From the NCBI GenBank assembly GCA_902775605.1, contig CACYNE010000043.1, positions 1 through 54,199 of the forward strand: 54,199 bases of DNA, written 5' to 3'. Source of the DNA: an uncultured Prevotellaceae bacterium (GTDB lineage Bacteria; Bacteroidota; Bacteroidia; Bacteroidales; Bacteroidaceae). Positions within the stretch are counted from its first letter, which is position 1. Every line of letters begins with the position of its first letter. The position numbers were made by a program, and so were the translations under genes. Below are positions 34,407 through 41,558 of the stretch, piece by piece. Below the pieces are notes generated by a model that worked only from the letters and a program-made list of their open reading frames with translations, had not been told where the DNA came from and did not search any database.

Positions 34407-35282
34407 GTGAAACCAATATTGACGATAACAGGTAGTGACTCGACGGGTGGTTCGGGTGTGCAGGCGGACATCAAGACGATATCCGAGTTGGGCGGCTATG
34501 CCATGTCGGCCATCACCAGCATCACCGTACAGACCACACTGGGCATTCAGCAGTTCTACGACGTGCCGGCCAACATTGTGGCGGGACAGATTGACGCCGT
34601 AATGAACGATTTCGAGCCCGAGGTAGTGAAGATAGGTCTGATACGTCGCGAGGACACGCTCGATGTCATCGTCAAGGCACTGCAGAAATACCGTCCGCGT
34701 CATGTCATCCTCGACACGGTGGTACTATCGTCACGAGGCGACACGCTGATCAGTCGCGATATGCTCGAAGCCATCAGCCACCAGCTGGTGCCGCTCTGCA
34801 CGCTGGTTATTAAAAAGGACGATGGTTCGATGCACGGTCTCTCCAACCGCTATGCCAGTGCGGTGGCGGTGTTCCTCAGTCAGGGACTTTCACCCGATGA
34901 GGCTGAGGCCAGGGCTAAGGCATATATCAACACCCAGGTGGTGAGGACCAGCGACCTGCAGGGGCGCAGCAGTGAACTGTATAACGAACTGATTGACGCC
35001 ATCGTCGAGCACCATCGCGAGGCCAGCGACGTCAGGTTCTATGCCGACCTGCTCAATGTCAGCAGTCGTTATTTGGCACAGGTCACCCGACGCATCTCGG
35101 GCAAGTCGCCCAAGGCAATTATTGATGATTATCTGATTCACGAAATAGAGTTGCAACTGAAATCGACGGATAACACTGTCCAGGAGATAGCCTACCGGTT
35201 CGGCTTCTCCTCGCAGGCACATTTCACTAAATTTTTCAAGAAACTCAGAGGTATCAGTCCTACGGAGTTTAGGAAAAGGTAA
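34407..35282 (+). CDS. ThiD-like kinase fold fused to AraC HTH: candidate B6-responsive regulator
   Basis: A 291-residue fusion starting at GTG. Residues 1-180 follow the ThiD/PdxK (HMP or pyridoxine kinase) family: the substrate motif '[16 protein letters not shown]', '[19 protein letters not shown]', '[15 protein letters not shown]'. The domain then jumps from '[10 protein letters not shown]' to '[20 protein letters not shown]': the stretch of about 60 residues that contributes to ATP binding is absent, and the catalytic GTGC-type motif is GLSN (144-147). It probably binds ligand but does not phosphorylate. Residues 205-291 form an AraC domain with two helix-turn-helix units ('[26 protein letters not shown]' in pieces). 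It is followed by pdxS (22 bp) and pdxT, so it likely senses a B6 vitamer and controls this operon. Often auto-annotated as a bifunctional HMP kinase, which the missing motif contradicts. Confidence 0.8.
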   Translation: MKPILTITGSDSTGGSGVQADIKTISELGGYAMSAITSITVQTTLGIQQFYDVPANIVAGQIDAVMNDFEPEVVKIGLIRREDTLDVIVKALQKYRPRHVILDTVVLSSRGDTLISRDMLEAISHQLVPLCTLVIKKDDGSMHGLSNRYASAVAVFLSQGLSPDEAEARAKAYINTQVVRTSDLQGRSSELYNELIDAIVEHHREASDVRFYADLLNVSSRYLAQVTRRISGKSPKAIIDDYLIHEIELQLKSTDNTVQEIAYRFGFSSQAHFTKFFKKLRGISPTEFRKR

Positions 35283-35304
35283 AAAAGGTAAAAAGCAAGA
35301 AAAA

Positions 35305-36180
35305 ATGGCAAACGAAAGACAAGCTTTAAACCGCCAGTTGGCTCAGATGCTGAAGGGTGGTGTTATTATGGACGTGACTACTCCCGAGCAGGCCCGCATC
35401 GCCGAAGAGGCTGGTGCCTGCGCAGTAATGGCTCTGGAACGAATCCCTGCCGACATCCGTGCAGCGGGTGGCGTGAGTCGTATGAGCGACCCCAAGATGA
35501 TTCGTGGCATTCAGGAGGCGGTGAGCATTCCCGTGATGGCCAAGTGCCGCATCGGCCATATTGCCGAGGCGCAGATTCTGCAGGCCATCGAGATTGACTA
35601 TATTGACGAGAGTGAGGTGCTCTCGCCCGCCGACAACATCTATCATATTGATAAGACCAAGTTTGACGTGCCCTTTGTCTGTGGTGCCAAGAACCTGGGC
35701 GAGGCATTGCGCCGCATTGCCGAGGGTGCCACGATGATTCGCACCAAGGGCGAGCCGGGCACGGGCGACGTGGTGCAGGCCGTGAGTCACATGCGACTGA
35801 TGCAGAGCGAGATTCGCCGTCTGGTATCAATGAGCGAGGACGAGCTGTTCGAGGCTGCCAAGCAGTTGCAGGCACCCTATGAGTTGGTGAAGTTTGTCCA
35901 TGAGAACGGCAAACTGCCCGTTGTTAACTTTGCCGCTGGTGGTGTGGCAACGCCCGCCGATGCTGCGCTGATGATGCAGCTGGGTGCCGAGGGCGTGTTC
36001 GTGGGCAGTGGCATCTTCAAGAGCGGCAATCCCCGCAAGCGTGCTGCCGCTATCGTCAAGGCCGTCACCAACTATCAGGATGCCAAGATGCTGGCCGAGC
36101 TCTCTGAGGATCTTGGCGAGGCCATGGTGGGCATCAATGAACACGAAATAGAACTCCTGATGGCAGAGAGGGGGAAATAA
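35305..36180 (+). CDS. pdxS: Pyridoxal 5'-phosphate synthase, synthase subunit
   Basis: A 291-residue (beta/alpha)8 subunit that builds PLP from ribose 5-phosphate, glyceraldehyde 3-phosphate and ammonia supplied by PdxT. Catalytic residues are in place: Asp23 ('[12 protein letters not shown]'), Lys80 ('VMAKCRIGH') and Lys148 ('[11 protein letters not shown]'). Length and the ending '[20 protein letters not shown]' fit the family. Second gene of the operon; the 22-bp gap upstream is a run of AAAGGTA-type units. Confidence 0.97.
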   Translation: MANERQALNRQLAQMLKGGVIMDVTTPEQARIAEEAGACAVMALERIPADIRAAGGVSRMSDPKMIRGIQEAVSIPVMAKCRIGHIAEAQILQAIEIDYIDESEVLSPADNIYHIDKTKFDVPFVCGAKNLGEALRRIAEGATMIRTKGEPGTGDVVQAVSHMRLMQSEIRRLVSMSEDELFEAAKQLQAPYELVKFVHENGKLPVVNFAAGGVATPADAALMMQLGAEGVFVGSGIFKSGNPRKRAAAIVKAVTNYQDAKMLAELSEDLGEAMVGINEHEIELLMAERGK

Positions 36181-36217
36181 AGGTAAAAGGATAAAAAAGT
36201 AAAAGGCTAAAAATAAA
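36181..36217 (+). repeat. A-rich 7/8-bp units between pdxS and pdxT
   Basis: AAAGGTA, AAAGGATA, AAAAAGTA, AAAGGCTA and similar fill the whole gap. The same tract type is found before 30710, before 35305 and at 40008-40042. Confidence 0.6.
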
Positions 36218-36766
36218 ATGGTGAAAAGAATTGCCGTTTTAGCATTACAGGGCGCATTTGCCGAACACGAGCAGATGCTTCACCGCCTGGGCGTAGAGAC
36301 CTTTCAGGTGCGCCAGTTGGCCGATTGGAACCAGTCCAAGGATGGTCTCATCATCCCTGGTGGCGAATCAACCACACAGGGCAAACTGCTGCACGACTTG
36401 GCACTCTTCAATCCCATTCGTCAGGCCATTGAGGACGGTCTGCCCGTCTTTGGTACCTGTGCGGGACTGATTCTCCTGTCGCCCATGCACCTGGGTACGA
36501 TGGATATCGACGTGCAGCGCAACGCCTACGGACGTCAGTTGGGCAGTTTTCATGCGGTGGCTCCCGTTGCGGGCATCGGTAGTGATGTCCCCATGACCTT
36601 CATCCGTGCGCCGTATATCAACAAGACGCTGTCGCCCGCTGTCGATGTGCTGGCTCAGGTTGATGGCCATATCGTCGCCGCCCGCCAGGGCAACCAACTG
36701 GTTACCGCTTTCCATCCGGAACTCGACGATGACACCCACATCCACGAGTATTTCTTAAACTTCTGA
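36218..36766 (+). CDS. pdxT: Pyridoxal 5'-phosphate synthase, glutaminase subunit
   Basis: A 182-residue class I glutaminase delivering ammonia to PdxS. The catalytic triad is visible: Cys81 in 'FGTCAGLILL', and His166 and Glu168 in 'TAFHPELDDD'. 'IPGGESTTQGKLL' (47-58) is the oxyanion/Gln-binding segment. Last gene of the operon, closed by a strong terminator. Confidence 0.96.
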   Translation: MVKRIAVLALQGAFAEHEQMLHRLGVETFQVRQLADWNQSKDGLIIPGGESTTQGKLLHDLALFNPIRQAIEDGLPVFGTCAGLILLSPMHLGTMDIDVQRNAYGRQLGSFHAVAPVAGIGSDVPMTFIRAPYINKTLSPAVDVLAQVDGHIVAARQGNQLVTAFHPELDDDTHIHEYFLNF

Positions 36767-36774
36767 GCATCAAG

Positions 36775-36810
36775 AAAGAGGTCACTTCACAGCGAAGTGA
36801 CCTCTTTTTC
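36775..36810 (+). terminator. Terminator of the pdx operon
   Basis: AGAGGTCACTTC (36777-36788) pairs perfectly with GAAGTGACCTCT (36794-36805) around a 5-nt loop, then TTTTTC. An 18-bp piece starting in its 3' arm (36801-36818) is repeated exactly at 36838-36855, over the stop codon of the convergent symporter. Confidence 0.92.
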
Positions 36811-36853
36811 TCTTTCTTGCATCCCTTTGGCCGAGCGCCTCTTTTTCTCTTTC

Positions 36854-38044
36854 TTACGCAGTTAGGTCGCGGTTGGTCATGGCACAGACGCACGAGTCAG
36901 ACCAAACGTTCTCAGCCGTCTCCACCATATCGATGATGGTATAGATGGGCAAGATGATGCCGAGGATGGCCACGGGAGCCCCGATGCCCGACATCAGTGA
37001 GAGTGTCAGGAAGAAGCAGCCCATGGGGACGCCAGCATTACCGATGGCCGAGACCACGGAGATGAGAACCCACAGGAGGATGGTGCTGAGGGTGATAGGT
37101 TCGCCACCGTTCTGCATCACGAAGAGCGAGGTGACGAGGATAAAGGCGGCGCAGCCATTCATGTTGATGGTGGTGCAGATGGGCAGCACGAAGCGGGCGA
37201 TGTCCTTGCGGATGCCCAAGCGCTGTTCTGCTGATTGCATAGTGACGGGGAGGGTGGCGGCGCTGCTCTTGGTGAAGAGGGCCATCAGTACTGCGGGCAT
37301 CATCCTGCCTAGCACATGAATGGGGCTCAAGCCGCGAGCCAGGAGGAACAGAGGTAGGATAACGAAGAACTGGATGACGTTGCCGCCCAATACCACGAGC
37401 ACATATTTGCCGATGCTGTCGGCCACCACGCCTGCGCTGACCTGTGCCGACAACTGTGCAGCGAAGGCCACGATGCCGAGGGGTAGCGTCCAGATCAAGC
37501 CGCGAATCAACAGGAACAACAAATCCTGCAAACCCAATAATCCTTTCACCACCACGGCCTTATTCTCACTCTCAGGTAATTTAGATAACCCGATACCGAT
37601 GGCAAAGGCCAGCAACAGCAGCGACAGGACATTGCCTTCGAGGAAGGGTTTGACGATGTTGTTGGGGATGACGGTGAGAATATGATCGTAGAATGATGTC
37701 TGAGGGCTGATGTCTGAGGGCTGAGTCATGCTGTTGATGGCTTCCGCAGGCAGATTACCTGGCGCAATCACTACATAGAGTAATGCTCCCACGGCAGCAG
37801 CGGCAAAGGTGGTCAGCAGGGTATAGATTAATGTGTGGCCGAAGATGCGGCCCGACCCTTTCGAGCCGAAAGTTGCAAAGGTGGTGATGACCGCCAGCAC
37901 GATGGTCGGCACCGCCAGCAACTGGAACAGGCGCGTATATACCGTCGCCACAAAGTCCATCACGTCATTCAGCCACCCTAATCCGAGCAGCCCTAACACG
38001 GCACCCACCACGAGTGCCCCTATCCATATCAGTGTTCTTTTCAT
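36854..38044 (-). CDS. DAACS-family sodium/proton symporter (dicarboxylate, amino acid or cystine)
   Basis: A 396-residue inner-membrane symporter of the GltP/SstT/TcyP (DAACS) family, with about eight TM helices and two re-entrant loops. The family's serine-rich motif is 'ALFTKSSAATLPVT', and the TM7 cation-binding motif 'TTINMNGCAAF' is clear. Members move glutamate, C4-dicarboxylates, serine/threonine or L-cystine; the motif does not settle which. It is the third gene of an operon with the YtkA-like lipoprotein and the OprC-like receptor, with 1 bp between its start and the receptor stop. That operon carries the operator it shares with cysK, so a sulfur-containing amino acid such as cystine is a fair guess. 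Confidence 0.85.
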   Translation of the reverse strand: MKRTLIWIGALVVGAVLGLLGLGWLNDVMDFVATVYTRLFQLLAVPTIVLAVITTFATFGSKGSGRIFGHTLIYTLLTTFAAAAVGALLYVVIAPGNLPAEAINSMTQPSDISPQTSFYDHILTVIPNNIVKPFLEGNVLSLLLLAFAIGIGLSKLPESENKAVVVKGLLGLQDLLFLLIRGLIWTLPLGIVAFAAQLSAQVSAGVVADSIGKYVLVVLGGNVIQFFVILPLFLLARGLSPIHVLGRMMPAVLMALFTKSSAATLPVTMQSAEQRLGIRKDIARFVLPICTTINMNGCAAFILVTSLFVMQNGGEPITLSTILLWVLISVVSAIGNAGVPMGCFFLTLSLMSGIGAPVAILGIILPIYTIIDMVETAENVWSDSCVCAMTNRDLTA

Positions 38045-38045
38045 C

Positions 38046-40007
38046 CTAAATATTAAACGTCAAATTCATGTAAATATTGCGTCCTTTCTGGGGAATGTGG
38101 TTCCAGTCGGCATAAGTGGCATAGTGCTTGTCGAGAAGGTTCTCGACGCCCGCTCTAATTGAGAATTGAGAATGGAGAATTGAGAATTGATAGCTTGCAG
38201 CCAAGCTCACTATCGTCCACGCCTTAGCTGCTGTCTCGCCGTATTTCTCGCCGTAGTTGCTCTGGTGGGCGTTACCTTTGATGGTGGCCTGCGCCTGAAA
38301 GCGCTGGTTCTGGTACGTCCATTCCGACTGCCAACTGATGGGCGAGATAAGTGGCAGGGCGTCGCCGTCAGCATCGCGGCCGGAGCTGTAGCTCACCTTC
38401 TTGTTCCAACTGAAGTGGTCCGTTATCTGCCAATCCCACGACAATGAGATGTTGGCGATGGTGGCATGGCTGATGTTGCCATACACCTTCACGCCCTCGG
38501 CACCCACGGTCATGGGCGACAGGCGCGTCTCGAACTGGCCGATGATGTAATTGCTGAAAAGGAACACGTTGCCGTCAATTGAGAATTGAGAATTGAGAAT
38601 TGAGAATTTGGCTGCCCCGTTCAGCTCCACCGCCGACTCGTTCTTTAGCGAGGGGTTGCCGATGTAGTCGTACTGGTCAAACGTGTTGTTTAGATAATAG
38701 CCGTAAGCCTCTGTCACTGTAGGCGCGCGACTGCCCCAACCTGCACCAAGAGAGATTTGTGAGTTGAAAAGTGAAAGTTGATAGTTGGCTGCCACGCGGC
38801 CTGTGGTCTGGTGATACGCATCTGTCATGCCAGGGAAGAACACGCGCAGGGCGTGATAGCCCTCTTCGTTGTTCAACTTCTGTTGTTGCCAGGCCACCTT
38901 AGCCGAGAGGCGCAGTTGCTGGTTGCGGCCGATGCTGACATTGTCTGTCAAAGCCAGACCTGTGTTCAGCGTGCCCACGTCGGGCCACGTCACCATATAC
39001 ATCGGCGCTGCGCCACCGGGATACATCGTCATGTCTGCAAACAGGCGGTTGTAATACAGGTCGTAGTTCAGTGCCAGGTCGTGCTGCTTGTGAGAAGTAG
39101 TTAGCAGACTATACACGCCCGCCGTCCAGCTGTCGCCCGGCATGTCCATGTGAATCTCCACATCGGGGCGCGTGGTGTCGTCCATCACGTGGGTGATGTG
39201 GTTATAGTAGGCCTTCGTCTCCCAACTGGCCTGGGGGAACAGGTGCTTGTATGCCACGGACGTGATCAGTCCCTCGGCCTTCGCCACGTCCATGTTCAGC
39301 GCGGGATAGCCCACGTCGGTGGCGCGGTCGAAGATAAAGGTTGCCTCCAGCATGTCCTTCTCGGCCAGTCGCAGGCCAGCATTCGTAAACACGTTCACTT
39401 TTTGAAATTGCGAGAACTGCAACTCGTCGCCGCCGCCCACCTTGTAGTTGTCGGCGTGACGAAAGAAGGCACCCGCGTTCAGATACGTCGAGTGACTGCT
39501 CAGTGCTGCGTCGGCACCATACACCTGTACGTGGCCGTTCCACTCATGACCTGCCGATGCGCTGGCGCGGAAGGGCGTGCTGTCGAACCCCGCCTTGCGC
39601 AACTTCAGGTCCAGACTGCCGCCGATGTTTCCCGTGGCCTGTGGGTTGCCGTCGAGTCCGCTGTTCAGGCTGATGCTCTGCAGGTTGCCGCTCTCCACAT
39701 AACTCGTCACGGGATCCATCTTGTCCGTGCAGGCATAGAATATCTTCATGCCGTCGATGGTGGTCGAGAGGCGTTCCGTCTGCATGTTGTTCACCACCGG
39801 TTCCCAGGCATACGAGCCTCGGCGCACGAGGTTGACATGGCGCAATTCACTCAGGTGTTCGTCGATGCTGGCCACCTGTCCCTTCACCGAGCGTTTCCTG
39901 TCGTGCCCCGCATCCGAGACGATGACCACCTCGTCCAGGTTCTGTGCCTTTTCGGTGGTCACCGTGTCAGAAAATAGAATGGTAGATAGTAAAACAGTTC
40001 CTAGCAT
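38046..40007 (-). CDS. TonB-dependent receptor, OprC/NosA copper-receptor type
   Basis: A 653-residue outer-membrane receptor. A short signal-like N-terminus (1-14) precedes the TonB-box region 'NLDEVVIVSD' (23-32), the plug and a barrel ending 'LLDKHYATYADWNHIPQKGRNIYMNLTFNI' in pieces (terminal aromatic strand). In the plug, 'DGMKIFYACTDKMDPVTSYV' carries Cys93-x-x-x-Met97 and the MDP-x-TSY context of OprC/NosA TonB-dependent copper receptors, whose CxxxM binds copper. Three stretches of a 7-residue pattern like FSILNSQ are encoded by 7-bp microrepeats. Second gene of the operon. Substrate by family: copper or a copper complex. Confidence 0.82.
   Translation of the reverse strand: MLGTVLLSTILFSDTVTTEKAQNLDEVVIVSDAGHDRKRSVKGQVASIDEHLSELRHVNLVRRGSYAWEPVVNNMQTERLSTTIDGMKIFYACTDKMDPVTSYVESGNLQSISLNSGLDGNPQATGNIGGSLDLKLRKAGFDSTPFRASASAGHEWNGHVQVYGADAALSSHSTYLNAGAFFRHADNYKVGGGDELQFSQFQKVNVFTNAGLRLAEKDMLEATFIFDRATDVGYPALNMDVAKAEGLITSVAYKHLFPQASWETKAYYNHITHVMDDTTRPDVEIHMDMPGDSWTAGVYSLLTTSHKQHDLALNYDLYYNRLFADMTMYPGGAAPMYMVTWPDVGTLNTGLALTDNVSIGRNQQLRLSAKVAWQQQKLNNEEGYHALRVFFPGMTDAYHQTTGRVAANYQLSLFNSQISLGAGWGSRAPTVTEAYGYYLNNTFDQYDYIGNPSLKNESAVELNGAAKFSILNSQFSIDGNVFLFSNYIIGQFETRLSPMTVGAEGVKVYGNISHATIANISLSWDWQITDHFSWNKKVSYSSGRDADGDALPLISPISWQSEWTYQNQRFQAQATIKGNAHQSNYGEKYGETAAKAWTIVSLAASYQFSILHSQFSIRAGVENLLDKHYATYADWNHIPQKGRNIYMNLTFNI
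38156..38190 (-). repeat. AATTGAG microrepeat in frame in the OprC-like receptor
   Basis: About five 7-bp units, read on the minus strand as 'QFSILHSQFSI' at a barrel strand near the C-terminus. Confidence 0.75.
38576..38608 (-). repeat. AATTGAG microrepeat, second in-frame copy
   Basis: Four to five 7-bp units, encoding 'FSILNSQFSI'. A third, diverged copy near 38751-38790 encodes 'LSLFNSQISL'. Confidence 0.8.
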
Positions 40008-40042
40008 AATTTATTCTTTTACTCTTTTACTCTTTTACCTTT
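40008..40042 (-). repeat. 8-bp A-rich units between lipoprotein and receptor
   Basis: On the minus strand: AAAGGTAA, AAAGGTAA, AAGAGTAA, AAGAGTAA, AAGAATAA. Fills the intercistronic gap. Confidence 0.7.
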
Positions 40043-40933
40043 TTACCTTTCCTGTGCATCCTTGATGGCTAGGTGGATGCGCCAGCGACCTGTCATCGTC
40101 AGGTTCACTGTGCCCTGATAACTGCCGTCGCTTTGCTTGCTCAATGCTACGTTGTCTGGCGAGGTGTGGTTGCCCATGTCGGGCATGCGGGGGTCAATCT
40201 CGATGGTAAACTGCTCCTCGGCGAGTCCGTAGGGCGTCGTGGCGGGCGTGTTCTTCTTCGACACGTAGGCCGTGATGGCGTTCTTGCCTGTCTGCCAGTC
40301 GGTGGGGTTCACCAGCGAGAGGTAATAGGTATCGTTGCCCACCTTGAACGACTTCAGCCATTGCTGTCCCTCGGGCAACTCGCCCACCGTGATGTCCTTT
40401 GCCTCAATGCCGCCCTCGGCACCCAGCACACTGGCATGATAGCCCAGCGTCCATGAGCCTGCCTCGCTGGTGCTCATCACGAACGACACCCACGTGCGCT
40501 TCACGGCCAGATAGTCGTTGTTGAACGACACAGCATCACCGCCCACGGGCGTGCTGTGCTTCATGTTCATCTTCACCATCAGCATCAGCGGCTTCAGGCC
40601 GTCAATGTCGAAGTTCTTGATGTAGTTGCCATTCTTTTTCTTCGTTGCCACAAAGAAAATCTCGTTGTAGCCCGTATGGAACGCCCCCGTCTTCGAATAG
40701 GCAAAGACATTATACTGCCCGTCTACCACGGTTGATAGCTCGGGGATAATCTTCACCGTCTGCAAAAAATGATACACCTGCAGTGCCTCCTCGGCTGAGC
40801 AGCAATCCACGTCGCCATCTATCGTGACACCAGGGATTTCAATTTCCTGACTTCCCAAATCATCATTCGAGTTGCAAGAGGTCAGTCCCACCAGGACTGC
40901 CGCTGCCAATAACAATCTCATTACCTTTTTCAT
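40043..40933 (-). CDS. Lipoprotein with YtkA-like domain
   Basis: A 296-residue lipoprotein: hydrophobic residues 5-18, lipobox LTSC with Cys20, then an Asn/Asp-rich start (NSNDDL). The C-terminal part 'FTIEIDPRMPDMGNHTSP' followed by 'GSYQGTVNLTMTGRWRIHLAI' matches the YtkA/FixH-like domain (MPxMGH-type Met/His cluster, final G-x-W strand), often linked with copper handling outside the membrane. An earlier stretch ('SLVNPTDWQTGKNAITAYVS') looks like its first half. The real start is at 40933 (MKKVMRLLLAAA); the longer ORF begins inside the operator. First gene of the operon with the OprC-like receptor and the DAACS symporter. Likely surface or periplasmic binding partner of the receptor. Confidence 0.8.
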   Translation of the reverse strand: MKKVMRLLLAAAVLVGLTSCNSNDDLGSQEIEIPGVTIDGDVDCCSAEEALQVYHFLQTVKIIPELSTVVDGQYNVFAYSKTGAFHTGYNEIFFVATKKKNGNYIKNFDIDGLKPLMLMVKMNMKHSTPVGGDAVSFNNDYLAVKRTWVSFVMSTSEAGSWTLGYHASVLGAEGGIEAKDITVGELPEGQQWLKSFKVGNDTYYLSLVNPTDWQTGKNAITAYVSKKNTPATTPYGLAEEQFTIEIDPRMPDMGNHTSPDNVALSKQSDGSYQGTVNLTMTGRWRIHLAIKDAQER

Positions 40934-40967
40934 ATCCTTACTTTTTATAAAGTTTAAAAACACTCTG

Positions 40968-41038
40968 CAAAGGTACGGCGGTTTTGCGAGGTGTACAATC
41001 GCCTTTTCGTGGCATTCTGCATACCAAACGTTTGGCAT
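40968..41038 (-). promoter_or_regulatory. Promoter and tandem operators of the lipoprotein-receptor-symporter operon
   Basis: Minus-strand -7 TACCTTTG (40968-40975), 20-bp spacer, -33 TTG (40996-40998). Operator 1 at 40998-41015 is ATCGCC-N6-TGGCAT; operator 2 at 41021-41038 is ATACCA-N6-TGGCAT. Offset 23 bp. Confidence 0.75.
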
Positions 41039-41176
41039 AATTCCCACGTTGGGACTACTTTATTCCCACACTGGGAACAAAACAGTCCCAGCGTGGGAAT
41101 TGTTTTTTCTTCGTCGTTATTGCTATTCCTTCTTTATCAAAATTGACGAAAAGTGAAAAATTTTTTGTTTTTCGCC

Positions 41177-41443
41177 AAGACTTAACATGTTTTTTTCAAG
41201 AACGCCCTGTATATAGGCGTTCCGAGTGATTTTGAGGTCCCAAAGAGTTAACATAAGACTTAACATAGAGTTAACATAGACTTAACATGAGACCTAACAT
41301 GAAGGCGTATCTGCTTACGGCTTGCATAAATGAGTAATGTTAACTCTATGTTAAGTCTATGTTAACCCTTATGTTAGGTGTTTAAGCATATAAATAAATT
41401 GTAAACAACTCATAATCAACCAATTGTGGTTTTTTAATGTTAA
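41177..41443. repeat. Inverted array of TTAACAT elements
   Basis: Five elements on the plus strand start at 41248, 41260, 41271, 41282 and 41294 (the last as CTAACAT). After a spacer of about 36 bp, four on the minus strand sit at 41337, 41348, 41359 and 41371 (the last as ATGTTAG). An outlying pair lies at 41182 and 41437. Steps are 12-11-11-12 on the left and 11-11-12 on the right, so the arms mirror each other. Most units are AGAGTTAACAT or AGACTTAACAT. It lies in the 625-bp gap between the orphan SusD and the lipoprotein operon; besides the promoter/operators and terminator, nothing else is seen there. Confidence 0.8.
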
Positions 41444-41485
41444 GTCTTATAGAAAAACGATTAGATATCAAATAATAAAAAAGTT

Positions 41486-41520
41486 GGCGGACGCAAATTG
41501 AATTGCGCCCGCCTTTTTTC
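41486..41520. terminator. Terminator of the orphan SusD gene
   Basis: GGCGG-ACGCAA with TTGCG-CCCGCC form a long stem with a small bulge, flanked by T6 on the plus side and A6 on the other, so it serves the minus-strand susD-like gene. Confidence 0.8.
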
Positions 41521-41558
41521 AATCATATTATGAATGATCCAAAAGATTTGTTATTAAA

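Noticed and set aside
39150-39977. 275-codon plus-strand ORF over the OprC-like receptor
   Set aside because: Antisense shadow; the receptor frame has CxxxM and barrel features.
41177-41443. Integron attC, dif or insertion-sequence ends
   Set aside because: No integrase, transposase or target duplication; the elements are 11-12 bp repeats rather than long terminal arms.
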